64,000 nt of DNA from assembly GCF_016741855.1 (NCBI RefSeq), contig NZ_JAERRH010000001.1, forward strand, positions 372,001-436,000, read 5' to 3'. Positions 1 to 8,027 of the stretch are shown here, one piece after another. Position numbers and translations under genes: made by a program. A model generated the notes under the pieces. The model was given only the letters and a program-made list of their open reading frames with translations, did not search any database and was not told the DNA's origin. Position 1 is the first letter of the stretch. Each line of letters begins with the position of its first letter. Source of the stretch: Streptomyces musisoli (GTDB lineage: Bacteria > Actinomycetota > Actinomycetes > Streptomycetales > Streptomycetaceae).

Positions 1-30
1 ATCTTCAAGCCCGGCGTCGAGGTCCTCTAG
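1..30 (+). CDS. 3' end of an upstream gene (partial)
   Basis: The first ten codons of the window read IFKPGVEVL and then TAG, so the window opens inside the last codons of a plus-strand gene. Nothing about its function can be read from nine residues. It lies 54 bp before the ATG of the glycosyltransferase on the same strand, so the two could be cotranscribed. Confidence 0.5.
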   Translation: MFKPGVEVL

Positions 31-84
31 GCCCACCCGCTCCGGCAACAGCCGGTGCTCCAACGGGAGTTGAAAGGCGCTGCC

Positions 85-1239
85 ATGCGGATACTCGTCG
101 TCACCGTCGTCCACCACCCGGAGGACGCGCGCATACTGCACCGGGAGATCGCCGCACTGCGGGACCGCGGCCACCAGGTGCTGTACGCGGCCCCGTTCGC
201 GGCCCTGGGCACCGCTCCCCGGCCGTACGTCGAGGGCGTGGACCTGCCCCGCGCCTCGGGCCGGGACCGGGGCGCCGCGCTGCGCGCGGCCCGGGCGCTG
301 CTGGCCGAACGCGGCCCGGCGGCGGACGTGGTCCTGCTGCACGATCCGGAACTGCTGCTGGCCCTGCCCGGCACGCTGCGCCGGCTGCGCCGGGCCGGGC
401 CGCTGCCGGTGACCGTGTGGGACGTCCACGAGGACACGGCGGCGGCGCTGGTCATGAAGTCCTGGGTGCCGCGGCTGCTGCGGGCGCCGCTGCGTACGGC
501 GGTGCGGGCGGCGGAGCGGCTGGCCGAGCGCCGGCTGCGGCTGCTGCTCGCCGAGTACGCCTACCAGGACCGCTTCCGCCTGAGCCACCCCGTGATACCC
601 AACCTGGCCGACCCGCCGGCCGGCCCGCTCCCACCGCCGGGCGACGACCGGGTCGTCTATCTGGGCCAGCTGTCCCGGGCGCGCGGCGCGCTCGACCTGA
701 TCACCACGGCGCGGCTGCTGGGTCCCGCCGTCCGGGTCGAGGCGATCGGCGCGGCGGACCCCGACGTACGCGACGCCCTCGCGGCGGCCGACCGGGACGG
801 GGTGCTGCGCTGGCACGGCTTCCTGCCCAACGACCGCGCGCTCGCCCGGCTCACCGGCGCCCTGGCCGGCCTGTCCCTCCTCCACGACCAGCCCAACTAC
901 CGGCACTCGCGGCCCACCAAGGTCGTGGAGTACATGGCCCACGGCGTTCCCGTCGTCACCACGCCCACCCCGCTGTCCGCGGAGCTGGTCGAGCGGCACG
1001 GCTGCGGTCTCGTGGTGCCGTACGAGGATCCGCAGGCGGCGGCGGACGCGGTCCGGCGGCTGGCCGGCGACACCGACCTGCGGTTGCGCGTCGCCCGGTC
1101 GGGGCGGGAGGCGGCCCTGTCGAAGCTCGACTGGCAGCAATGGGCGGCCGCGTTCGTGGACCAGCTGGAGGCGTGGGTGAAGGAGGAGACCGGCGGGGCC
1201 GTCTCGGCCGACACGACGGGCGCGGGCTGGTACTGCTGA
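85..1239 (+). CDS. GT4-type glycosyltransferase
   Basis: A 384-aa cytoplasmic protein with a GT-B fold. The N-terminal Rossmann half opens MRILVVTVVHHPEDARI. The C-terminal half has the donor-binding region VPVVTTPTPLSAELVERHGCG followed by a VPYEDP/AADAV helix, as in GT4 enzymes using NDP- or lipid-linked sugars. ATG 85 is preferred over the upstream in-frame TTG at 55 because a purine-rich GGGAGTTGAAAGG stretch lies just upstream and the fold begins there. The acceptor is not predictable. The gene probably follows the truncated upstream gene in an exopolysaccharide or cell-wall sugar operon, but that is inference. Its stop codon lies inside the first unit of a 24-bp tandem repeat. Confidence 0.85.
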   Translation: MRILVVTVVHHPEDARILHREIAALRDRGHQVLYAAPFAALGTAPRPYVEGVDLPRASGRDRGAALRAARALLAERGPAADVVLLHDPELLLALPGTLRRLRRAGPLPVTVWDVHEDTAAALVMKSWVPRLLRAPLRTAVRAAERLAERRLRLLLAEYAYQDRFRLSHPVIPNLADPPAGPLPPPGDDRVVYLGQLSRARGALDLITTARLLGPAVRVEAIGAADPDVRDALAAADRDGVLRWHGFLPNDRALARLTGALAGLSLLHDQPNYRHSRPTKVVEYMAHGVPVVTTPTPLSAELVERHGCGLVVPYEDPQAAADAVRRLAGDTDLRLRVARSGREAALSKLDWQQWAAAFVDQLEAWVKEETGGAVSADTTGAGWYC

Positions 1240-1394
1240 CCGGGCACGGGCCGGCCCCGCCGACCGAGCACGGGCCGGCCCCACCGACCGAGCACGGGCC
1301 GGCCCCACCGGCCGAGCACGGGCCGGCCCCGCCGACCGGGCGCGGGCTGGTCCCACCGGCCGAGCGCGGGCTGGTCCCACCGGCCGAGCGCGGC
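1238..1394 (+). repeat. 24-bp tandem repeat across the glycosyltransferase stop codon
   Basis: Six units of 24 bp start at 1238, 1262, 1286, 1310, 1334 and 1358, followed by a 13-bp partial unit that ends in a second CTGA. The consensus begins GACCGAGCACGGGCCGGC. The first unit contains the GA of the glycosyltransferase TGA. Units vary by A/G and C/T transitions, so the array is not recent. Its length is a multiple of three and keeps one plus-strand frame open, which produces spurious ORFs here. Confidence 0.9.
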
Positions 1395-1470
1395 TGACCG
1401 CCGGACTCGTGGAGTGGCTGCACAGCCGCCGCCCGCCCCGCCGCCTCGCCGGTCGGGGCCGCCTCGCCGG

Positions 1471-2061
1471 TCAGGCGTCCACGGCGGCGTCGAGCAGGGG
1501 TCCGAGTTCCCGCACGACCGTGGTGAGGGGCCGTACGTCCCGCTCGGCCCGGGCCATCAGAATCGCCCCCTCCAGGGCGCTGATCATGAGGGTGGCCAAC
1601 GGCTCGGCCCGTGCGGCGGGCACTGCCAGGCCCGTCAGGGCCTCGGCGAGGGGTGCCCGCCAGGTCGCGAACGCGGCTGCCGCCGCCTGCCGGGTCGCGT
1701 CGCCGGTGGAGGCGCAGTCGACCGTGGCGGCGGCGACCGGGCACCCCGCCGCGAAGCCGTCGGCCGCGTACTCGTCGGTCCACTGGGCGGCCATGGCGGC
1801 GAACAGGCCGCTCGGAGAGGGGTGTTCGAGCCCCTCCAGGAAACGGCCGATCCGCTTGCCCGCGTACCGGCCGGCCCACTCGACCGCCTCGCTGACCAGC
1901 TGCTCCTTGCCGCCCGGGAAGTAGTGCTGGAGGGATCCGCGGGGGGCATCCGCGTGCGCGGCGACCTCGCGCATGCCGGTCGCGGTGACCCCGCCCCGCC
2001 GGATGAGCTGGGCCGCGCTGAAGACCATCCGCTCCCGCGGTCCGCGCCGCGCCTGGGTCAT
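1471..2061 (-). CDS. TetR-family repressor, LmrA/YxaF type
   Basis: A 196-aa regulator. The N-terminal helix-turn-helix covers residues 10-55 ([40 protein letters not shown]). The ligand domain carries [11 protein letters not shown], a hallmark of the LmrA/YxaF subgroup, which usually controls drug efflux or redox genes. The start is ATG 2061; longer in-frame extension upstream runs through the operators and the divergent gene. It is divergent from a 6-phosphogluconate-dehydrogenase-like enzyme, and two copies of a 16-bp palindrome lie between them, so it most likely represses itself and that neighbour. The ligand is unknown. Confidence 0.88.
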   Translation of the reverse strand: MTQARRGPRERMVFSAAQLIRRGGVTATGMREVAAHADAPRGSLQHYFPGGKEQLVSEAVEWAGRYAGKRIGRFLEGLEHPSPSGLFAAMAAQWTDEYAADGFAAGCPVAAATVDCASTGDATRQAAAAAFATWRAPLAEALTGLAVPAARAEPLATLMISALEGAILMARAERDVRPLTTVVRELGPLLDAAVDA

Positions 2062-2090
2062 GGTCGGCCTCCGTTCCTCGCCGCCAACCC

Positions 2091-2106
2091 TATGACCGTC
2101 GTCATA
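2091..2106. promoter_or_regulatory. TetR operator 1 (TATGAC-N4-GTCATA)
   Basis: Palindrome TATGACCGTCGTCATA between divergent genes. The half-sites TATGAC/GTCATA are perfect and match the kind of operator bound by LmrA/YxaF-type TetR proteins. A second copy is centred 27 bp away. Confidence 0.8.
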
Positions 2107-2117
2107 AGCGGCGCTAC

Positions 2118-2133
2118 TATGACCGCTGTCATA
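2118..2133. promoter_or_regulatory. TetR operator 2 (TATGAC-N4-GTCATA)
   Basis: Palindrome TATGACCGCTGTCATA, the same arms as operator 1 with a different spacer. It covers an in-frame ATG at 2119 of the dehydrogenase, which argues that translation starts instead at GTG 2164. Two sites 27 bp apart would let two dimers bind near one face of the helix. Confidence 0.8.
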
Positions 2134-2163
2134 GTCGGTCCGTGGCGCGAAGGGCGGCCTGCC

Positions 2164-3042
2164 GTGCACGTCGGATTCATCGGTCTCGGGGTGATGGGCC
2201 TGCCCATGGCCCTGCGCCTGGCATCCGCCGGCACACCCCTGGTGGTGTGGAACCGGACCCCGGAGCGCACGCGGCCGCTGCGCGCGGCCGGGGCAGAGGT
2301 GGCGGCGGACGCCGAAGAGGTGTTCGCGCGCGCGGAGACGGTACTGCTGATGCTCGCCGACGAGGCCGCGGTGGACGCGGTCCTCGGCCGGGGCACACCC
2401 CGGCTCGCCGTACGGGTCGCGGGCCGGACGGTCGTGCACATGGGCACGACCTCCCCGGAGTACTCCCACGCCCTGGAGACCGACGTCCGCGCGGCCGGAG
2501 GCCGCTATGTCGAGGCGCCCGTCTCCGGGTCCCGGGTGCCGGCGGAGCGCGGGCAGCTGGTCGCCATGCTCGCCGGCGAGGAGGCCGCGGTGGCCTCCGT
2601 ACGGCCGCTGCTCGCGCCGATGTGCCGGGAGACGTTCGAGTGCGGAGCGGCGCCCGGGGCGCTGCTGATGAAGCTGTCGGTGAACCTGTTCCTGATCACC
2701 CTGGTGACCGGGCTGGCCGAGGCGTTCCACTTCGCCGAGCGGCAGGGCCTGGACCGCCGGCTGTTCCTGGACGTCCTGGAGGCGGGTCCGATGGCCAGCG
2801 GGGTGTCCCGGATGAAGGCGCCCAAGCTGCGCGAGCGGGACTTCGGGGTGCAGGCGGCGGCGCTGGACGTGCTGAAGAACAACCGGCTGATCGCCGAGGC
2901 GGCCCGCAGGGCGGGGCTCGCCTCACCGCTCCTCGACGTCTGCCACACCTTGTTCGAGGAGACGGTGGCACAGGGGTACGGCGGCGAGGACATGGTCGCC
3001 GTACTGCGGGCCATCGAGACACGCACCGCCGAGGCGCCGTAG
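2164..3042 (+). CDS. NAD(P)-dependent oxidoreductase, 3-hydroxyisobutyrate dehydrogenase family
   Basis: A 292-aa soluble beta-hydroxyacid dehydrogenase. The Rossmann motif [13 protein letters not shown] is at residues 4-16. The substrate motif [18 protein letters not shown] lies near residue 120 and the conserved catalytic Lys region [10 protein letters not shown] near 170, followed by the all-helical C-terminal domain. The GTG start at 2164 is chosen because it opens the fold and follows AAGGGCGG; the in-frame ATG at 2119 sits in an operator. Divergent from the TetR gene and presumably repressed by it. The family reduces or oxidises short beta-hydroxyacids or imines; the substrate cannot be read from sequence. 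Confidence 0.85.
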   Translation: MHVGFIGLGVMGLPMALRLASAGTPLVVWNRTPERTRPLRAAGAEVAADAEEVFARAETVLLMLADEAAVDAVLGRGTPRLAVRVAGRTVVHMGTTSPEYSHALETDVRAAGGRYVEAPVSGSRVPAERGQLVAMLAGEEAAVASVRPLLAPMCRETFECGAAPGALLMKLSVNLFLITLVTGLAEAFHFAERQGLDRRLFLDVLEAGPMASGVSRMKAPKLRERDFGVQAAALDVLKNNRLIAEAARRAGLASPLLDVCHTLFEETVAQGYGGEDMVAVLRAIETRTAEAP

Positions 3043-3060
3043 GCCGATGCGTGCCGGCGG

Positions 3061-3498
3061 TCAGCTCTTCGGGATGCCGTACGCCCGCTCGACGTGCAGC
3101 CGCAGCACCAGGCGGCGGTCGCGGACCATGGCGGCCCGGTAGTCGTCCCAGTCCGGATGTTCGCCGAGGACGTCCCGGTAGAGACGGATCAGCTCCTCCA
3201 CGGTCTCGTCGTGCGGGTCGGCGGCGACCGGGGTCAGCTCGGCGGTGCCCTCGGCGACGGTGTACGCCCAGCGGTCGGCGCTGGTGACGTGGTACGAGGC
3301 GCGCGGGTCCCGGCGGAGGTTGCGGGTCTTGGCGCGGTCGTCGGTGACGGAGACGCGGATGATCCGCTCGTCCGGGTAGTAGGCGTGGCTGACGTTGGAC
3401 AGCTGGGGGCGGCCGTCGCGCCGGAGGGTGACCAGTACGCCGCCGTGGCCTTCGGAGAGCAGCCCGAGCAGCGCGTCCTGCGTGGAGTCCTGAGTCAT
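3061..3498 (-). CDS. PPOX-class F420-binding protein, Rv1155-like
   Basis: A 145-aa split-barrel flavin/F420-binding protein. It closely follows the mycobacterial Rv1155 pattern: DGRPQLSN near residue 28, RAKTRNLRRDPRAS near 55, then WAYTVAEGTAELTP, and EHPDWDDYRAAMV near 115. Members use cofactor F420 to reduce or bind substrates; physiological roles are mostly unsettled. The start is ATG 3498; the in-frame codons upstream run into the region of the neighbouring TetR operator. Convergent with the dehydrogenase, 18 bp between the stops, and divergent from the next TetR gene. Confidence 0.88.
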   Translation of the reverse strand: MTQDSTQDALLGLLSEGHGGVLVTLRRDGRPQLSNVSHAYYPDERIIRVSVTDDRAKTRNLRRDPRASYHVTSADRWAYTVAEGTAELTPVAADPHDETVEELIRLYRDVLGEHPDWDDYRAAMVRDRRLVLRLHVERAYGIPKS

Positions 3499-3550
3499 AT
3501 CCCGGTAACTCGCCGGGGCGCCCCGCGCATTCCCTCGGCACCCATCGCCG

Positions 3551-3565
3551 GTAGACACTGTCTAC
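3551..3565. promoter_or_regulatory. TetR operator 1 (GTAGACACTGTCTAC)
   Basis: Perfect 15-bp palindrome with 7-bp arms and a central C. A near-identical copy starts 24 bp downstream. Likely the autoregulatory site of the TetR gene that begins at 3588. Confidence 0.8.
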
Positions 3566-3574
3566 GGACGGATG

Positions 3575-3589
3575 GTAGACACTGTCTAT
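3575..3589. promoter_or_regulatory. TetR operator 2 overlapping the start codon
   Basis: GTAGACACTGTCTAT, the same palindrome with one changed outer base. Its last two bases are the AT of the ATG start of the TetR gene. The overlap leaves no room for a ribosome binding site between operator and start, suggesting a leaderless transcript starting at or next to the operator. Confidence 0.75.
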
Positions 3590-4169
3590 GAACGAGTCCG
3601 ACACCAACCTGCGCGACCGCCTCGTCGACGCCGGCGTGGCGCTGCTGGCCGCCGAGGGCCCGCAGGCGCTGACGCTGCGGGAGATCGCCCGGCGCACGGG
3701 CGTCTCGCACGGGGCGCCGCGCCGCTACTTCCCCACCCACCTGGAACTGCTGTCCGCCATCGCAGGGCGCGGCTTCGCCGACCTGGCCGGGCGCGCGCAC
3801 TGCGCGCTGGGGCGGGAGACCGGCGGGCCCCGCGCACAGGTGGCCGCACTGGCCCGGACCTACCTGGAGTTCGCCCTGGACGGGCCCGGCATGTACGAGC
3901 TGATGTTCCGTCACGACCTGCTGGAGAGCGGCTGGCTGGGGCTGCGGGACACGAGCCTTCCGCTCTTCTCGCTGCTCGCGGGCCTGATCGGCGACGCGGT
4001 CCCCGGTGCCGACGCCCGGCGGGTGGCGGGCGCGCTGTGGGCCAACCTGCACGGCGTGGCCCAGCTGTGGCGCTGGCGCAGCCTCCAGCTCGCCACCGGT
4101 GACGAGGACTTCGGTCCGCTGCTCGACACCGTCCTGGCCGCGCACCTGGGCCCCGAGGCCGGCCGGTGA
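3588..4169 (+). CDS. TetR-family regulator of the adjacent exporter
   Basis: A 193-aa repressor. The helix-turn-helix covers residues 9-50 (LREIARRTGVSHGAPRRYF) and the C-terminal domain is of TetR_C WHG/Tet type (YLEFALDGPGMYELMFRHDLL). ATG 3588 is the only plausible start: an in-frame stop lies 10 bp upstream. No Shine-Dalgarno is visible and the start sits in the operator, so the mRNA is probably leaderless. Its stop overlaps the exporter's GTG by 4 bp (GTGA), giving a translationally coupled repressor-exporter pair, likely induced by the exported compound. Confidence 0.88.
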   Translation: MNESDTNLRDRLVDAGVALLAAEGPQALTLREIARRTGVSHGAPRRYFPTHLELLSAIAGRGFADLAGRAHCALGRETGGPRAQVAALARTYLEFALDGPGMYELMFRHDLLESGWLGLRDTSLPLFSLLAGLIGDAVPGADARRVAGALWANLHGVAQLWRWRSLQLATGDEDFGPLLDTVLAAHLGPEAGR

Positions 4170-5572
4170 ACCGGCCCTGGACGCTGGCGAGCAGCGTGGC
4201 GGGCGCGGTGGTCGTCGCACTCGACGGCACGGTCCTCACGGTCGCGCAGCCGCGTCTGCAACGGGAGTTGCACGCGTCGTTCGCCGAGGTGCAGTGGACC
4301 AGCACCGCCTATCTCGTCGCGGTGGCGAGTCTGCTGGTCTTCGCGGGGCGGCTCGGTGACCGGTACGGGCAGCGCCGGGTGTTCGGGCTCGGCATGCTCG
4401 GGTTCGGCGTCGCCTCGGCGGGCATCGCCCTCGCGCCGGGAGTGGGGTGGGTGATCGGACTGCGCGCGGTGCAGGGCGTGTTCGGGGCGCTGCTCCAGCC
4501 GGCCACGCTGGGCATGCTGCGGGCCGCCTATCCCCCGGACCGGCTGGCGTCGCCCCTGGCCGTGCGCACCGCCGCGATCGGGCTGGCGGCGGCAGCGGGT
4601 CCGCTGCTGGGCGGGGCGCTGGTGACCGGCCTGGGCTGGCAGGCGGTGTTCCTCGTCAACGTGCCGCCCGCGCTCGCCTTCGGCCTGCCGGCCCTGCTGC
4701 GCCCCGGCCGGCGCCCGGCGCCCGTCCGGGCCCCGCTCGCGCCCGGCGCCCCGCTTCACGCGTCCGGCGCCCCGCTTCACGCGTCCGGCGCCCCGCTGGA
4801 CGTGCCCGGCGCCGTCCTGCTCGCCGTCACACTGGCCTGTCTGGTGTACGCGCTCACGGCACGGCCCGTCTCCGGCGCGGGCCTCGCGGTCGCCGTGCTC
4901 ACGGCCGCCGTCCTCGTCCGGCACGAGCGGCGGGCGGCGAGCCCGCTGCTCCCCTTGGAGGTGATCGGCTCCCGCGCGGTCGGGGCGGCGCTCGGCATCC
5001 TGGTCGCCGTCTCCGCGTCCCTGTTCGGCGCCCTGTTCGTGGCCACGTACGTCCTCCAGCACCACCTCGGCCTCGACCCGTTCGACAGCGCCCTGCGCAG
5101 CCTGCCGCTCGCGGTGCTGATGGTCCTCTCGGCTGCCCTGTGCCCCGCGCTGCTGCGCCGGTGCGGGGCGCGCGCCACGACGGCGGGGGCGACGGCGGCG
5201 CTCGCGCTCGGCGTCGCCCTGTTGTCCCGGACCACTTCGCTGCCCGGTCTCGCCTGCGGGTTCGCGCTGCTCGGGGCCGGTTTCGGCACGGTGATGGTGG
5301 CGGCCACCCAGGTGATCGTGCGGCAGGCGGAGGCGACGGCCGGGGTGGCGGGCGGCTTGCAGCAGACCGCGCTGAACATCGGTCCCGCCGTGGGCGTGGC
5401 CGCGGCGGCCGCGCTGCTGGGTGCGGGCACCGGGCCGGCCCTGCTCGCCCTGGCGGCCGTGGCCGCGCTCGCCCTGCCCGCCACCCGCGCGCTGCCGGGG
5501 CCGGCCGCCTCGGCGTCACTCACCCACATCCCCGAGGAGCGGGTGCCGGCCGGCGGTCCTGCGCGACGATGA
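4166..5572 (+). CDS. MFS drug exporter, DHA2/EmrB type
   Basis: A 468-aa inner-membrane proton antiporter. The first helix holds the DHA2 signature (VVVALDGTVLTVAQPRL), then motif A GRLGDRYGQRRVF near residue 62 and motif C-like stretches such as GPLLGGALVTGLGWQAVFLVN. Expected about 14 helices. The start is GTG 4166, overlapping the TetR stop. Within the cytoplasmic or periplasmic loop near residues 190-215 a 21-bp duplication encodes GAPLHAS twice. The family pumps out hydrophobic drugs or secondary metabolites; the substrate is unknown. Confidence 0.88.
   Translation: MNRPWTLASSVAGAVVVALDGTVLTVAQPRLQRELHASFAEVQWTSTAYLVAVASLLVFAGRLGDRYGQRRVFGLGMLGFGVASAGIALAPGVGWVIGLRAVQGVFGALLQPATLGMLRAAYPPDRLASPLAVRTAAIGLAAAAGPLLGGALVTGLGWQAVFLVNVPPALAFGLPALLRPGRRPAPVRAPLAPGAPLHASGAPLHASGAPLDVPGAVLLAVTLACLVYALTARPVSGAGLAVAVLTAAVLVRHERRAASPLLPLEVIGSRAVGAALGILVAVSASLFGALFVATYVLQHHLGLDPFDSALRSLPLAVLMVLSAALCPALLRRCGARATTAGATAALALGVALLSRTTSLPGLACGFALLGAGFGTVMVAATQVIVRQAEATAGVAGGLQQTALNIGPAVGVAAAAALLGAGTGPALLALAAVAALALPATRALPGPAASASLTHIPEERVPAGGPARR
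4745..4799 (+). repeat. 21-bp in-frame tandem repeat within the exporter gene
   Basis: Two perfect 21-bp units (4745-4765, 4766-4786) and a 13-bp partial copy, beginning GGCGCCCCGCTTCACGCG. They encode two GAPLHAS heptads in a hydrophilic loop, so the expansion keeps frame and is probably tolerated. Confidence 0.9.
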
Positions 5573-5630
5573 GAGGAGGGCCGGCGGGCCAGCCGGGCGG
5601 TACCGCGGGCGGAGCGACCGGAGGAGAGCG

Positions 5631-6854
5631 ATGGCACAGCTGCGACAGGACGTCGAGGCGGCGCACGCGGGGCTGGACGTCGCGGCGCTGGCCCGCCTGG
5701 ACCGGCACTTCGGGCGGCACGTCGACGAGGGGCGCCTGCCCGGCTTCCTGCTGGCGGTGGCCCGCGGCGGCCGGGTCGCCCACCTGACCGCCTACGGCCT
5801 GCGGGACGTCGCCGCCGGGCTGCCGGTCGAACCGGACACGCTGTGGCGGATCTACTCGATGACCAAGCCGGTCACCGCGGTCGCGGTGCTGCTGCTGGTG
5901 CAGGAGGGCCGGCTGTCCCTGGACGACCCGGTCGGCCGCCGTCTGCCCGCGTTCGCGCACCCCCGGGTGTACGAGGGCGGTTCGGGCACGGCCGTGCGCA
6001 CCCGCCCGGCCGCCGGCCCGATCCTGGTCCGGCACCTGCTCACCCACACCGCGGGCCTGACCTTCGGCAACTACCACCGCCACCCCGTGGACGCCCTCTA
6101 CCGCGAGGCGGGCCTGGAGTACTCGGTGCCGCCGGGCAAGGACCTCGCCGAGACCGTGGACCTCTACGCGCGGCTGCCGCTCCAGTTCGACCCGGGCACG
6201 CAGTGGAACTACTCGGTCGCCTCCAACGTGCTCGGGCGGCTGATCGAGGTGGTCTCCGGGCAGCCGCTGGACGCGTTCTTCACCGAACGGATCCTGGGCC
6301 CGCTCGGCATGACCGACACCGGATTCCACCTCGCCCCCGGCCAGGAGGGCAGGCTGGCCCGGTTGTACGGCGAGACGGACGAGGGCGGGATCGAGCCGGT
6401 GCCGGGACTGCCGGTGCACGGCCGGCCGCGGTTCCTGTCCGGCAGCGGCGGCCTGGTCTCCTCCGCCCATGACTTCCACCGCTTCATGGAGCTGCTGCGC
6501 CGGGGCGGCGAGCTGGACGGCACACGGCTCCTGACCCCCGGGGCGGTCGCCCTGATGACCCGCAACCAGCTGCCCGGCGGAGCCACCATCCGCTCCTTCG
6601 GCGCCCCGGTCCACCAGGAGCCGGGCATGGACGGCCTCGGCTTCGGCTTCAATGTCTCCGTGGTCACCGACCCCGCCCGCACCCTGGCCCCGTCCCACAC
6701 CGGCACCTACGGCTGGACCGGTGTGGCCACCACCGCCTTCTGGGTCGACCCGGCCCACGATCTGACCGTGCAGTTCATGACCCAGGTGCGGCCGAAGCGG
6801 CTGAAGGTCTTCCCCGAGCTGCGGCGGCTGGTGCACGCGGCCCTGACGGACTGA
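5631..6854 (+). CDS. Serine hydrolase, class C beta-lactamase/EstB-like esterase
   Basis: A 407-aa protein of the beta-lactamase-like serine hydrolases. The nucleophile motif SMTK is at residues 76-79, the Tyr motif YSV at 194-196 within QWNYSVASN, and the third motif is WTG (in YGWTGVATTAFWVDP) rather than the lactamase KTG. WxG and YSV point to an esterase such as EstB rather than a true beta-lactamase. No signal peptide is visible, so it is probably cytoplasmic. ATG 5631 is preceded by GAGGAGAG; the open frame extends upstream only as a shadow of the exporter gene. It follows the exporter by 58 bp on the same strand and may be co-transcribed. Confidence 0.87.
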   Translation: MAQLRQDVEAAHAGLDVAALARLDRHFGRHVDEGRLPGFLLAVARGGRVAHLTAYGLRDVAAGLPVEPDTLWRIYSMTKPVTAVAVLLLVQEGRLSLDDPVGRRLPAFAHPRVYEGGSGTAVRTRPAAGPILVRHLLTHTAGLTFGNYHRHPVDALYREAGLEYSVPPGKDLAETVDLYARLPLQFDPGTQWNYSVASNVLGRLIEVVSGQPLDAFFTERILGPLGMTDTGFHLAPGQEGRLARLYGETDEGGIEPVPGLPVHGRPRFLSGSGGLVSSAHDFHRFMELLRRGGELDGTRLLTPGAVALMTRNQLPGGATIRSFGAPVHQEPGMDGLGFGFNVSVVTDPARTLAPSHTGTYGWTGVATTAFWVDPAHDLTVQFMTQVRPKRLKVFPELRRLVHAALTD

Positions 6855-6869
6855 CCCGCCGGCGGGTCG

Positions 6870-8027
6870 CTACTGGCCGAGGGTGAGCGTGAACTCCAGC
6901 CCCGTGTCGGCCAGTTCCGCCAGCCACCGGTCCGACCGCTGGGCGGTCCGCGCCGCCCGGTGCAGACCCGCGGGCAGGCTGCCGTCCAGGATGTGGCGGA
7001 CGCCGAGGGCGAGCGGACGGGAGACACAGCGGGCCATCGCGGACTCCCCGGCGTCACCGGTCAGGTCCAGCAGGTACGCGCCGGTCCAGGGGCGGCCCTC
7101 GCCGGTGTCGACCTCCAGCGAGACGGAGAGCACCACCCGGTCGCGGTCGGTGTCCGTGGTCGGGTGGGCCGCCGCCAGCTCCTGGGCCAGCGCGGCGATC
7201 CGCTCGTCGTCGCCCGCCGTCAGCTCCTCGAACACCGGCTGCCAGGCCTTCAGCCAGCCGTCCAGCCGTAGGGTGCCCCGGACGAAGGTGCGCGGGGTCC
7301 AGGCGGCGGGCAGGTCGTACTGCTCGATGAAGGGCAGGCTGTCGCGGTTGGGGTAGGCCTCGAAGGTCTCGCCGTCGAGCACGAGCGGCCGGGTCGCCTC
7401 CCAGGGGCGGTCGGCGACGGTGCCGGCCCCGTCCAGGAGGTAACGCGCGGGCGAGCGCAGCGCGTTCAGGACACCCAGCGGGGCCCAGCTGAAGCGGTAC
7501 CGGAAGTCGTTCGGCACGGCCGGGACGCCACCGCAGTACGAGGTGAGCCGGTAGGAGGCCGGTGTGTGCTCGCCGATCCGCGCCCGGGCCCGGCCGATCA
7601 GGCTGTGCGCGAAGAGGTGGTCGATGCCCGGGTCCAGGCCCGCCTCGGTGAGCACCACGAGACCGGCCGCCCGCGCCGCCTCGGCCTGCTCCGACAGCTC
7701 CGGCGACACATAGCTGGAGCAGGCGAAGTGCGCCCCGGCCCGCACGCAGGCGGCGAGCAGTGCGGCGTGCCGTGGCGCCGGCAGCATCGACACCACGACG
7801 TCCCCGGGTGCCGGCGCGCCGGCGAGGGCGCCCGCGTCGGTGAGGGCGCGGGGCTCGGCGCGGCCGGTCAGCCCCAGGCCGGCCAGCGCCTCGGCCGCGC
7901 GGGCCTCGGTGCGGTGCCACAGCAGGACCCGGTCGGCCGTGGCGCACAGGGCGGCCAGGCCGCTGCCGGTGGACAGTCCGGCGCCCACCCAGTGCACGGT
8001 GCCGCTCGCCGGGACACGGTCAGTCAT
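6870..8027 (-). CDS. Saccharopine dehydrogenase-family protein (LYS9-like)
   Basis: A 385-aa homologue of glutamate-forming saccharopine reductases. The N-terminal Rossmann fold starts HWVGAGLSTGSGLA. The central block has TSYCGGVPAVPNDFRYRFSW then PLGVLNAL, the signature of this family, and an LTEAGLDPGIDHLFAH stretch. ATG 8027 overlaps the stop of the LYS1-like gene by 8 bp, so the pair is translationally coupled. Together they would interconvert alpha-aminoadipate semialdehyde, saccharopine and lysine; in bacteria this chemistry serves lysine breakdown or aminoadipate/pipecolate supply. Direction is inferred, not read. Confidence 0.82.
   Translation of the reverse strand: MTDRVPASGTVHWVGAGLSTGSGLAALCATADRVLLWHRTEARAAEALAGLGLTGRAEPRALTDAGALAGAPAPGDVVVSMLPAPRHAALLAACVRAGAHFACSSYVSPELSEQAEAARAAGLVVLTEAGLDPGIDHLFAHSLIGRARARIGEHTPASYRLTSYCGGVPAVPNDFRYRFSWAPLGVLNALRSPARYLLDGAGTVADRPWEATRPLVLDGETFEAYPNRDSLPFIEQYDLPAAWTPRTFVRGTLRLDGWLKAWQPVFEELTAGDDERIAALAQELAAAHPTTDTDRDRVVLSVSLEVDTGEGRPWTGAYLLDLTGDAGESAMARCVSRPLALGVRHILDGSLPAGLHRAARTAQRSDRWLAELADTGLEFTLTLGQ

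Noticed and set aside
1240..1397. Plus-strand peptide of repeated EHGPAPPT units
   Set aside because: It arises only because the 24-bp repeat is a multiple of three; no start site belongs to it.
5631..6854. Beta-lactamase giving antibiotic resistance
   Set aside because: Third motif is WTG and there is no signal peptide, which fits an esterase-like serine hydrolase better.
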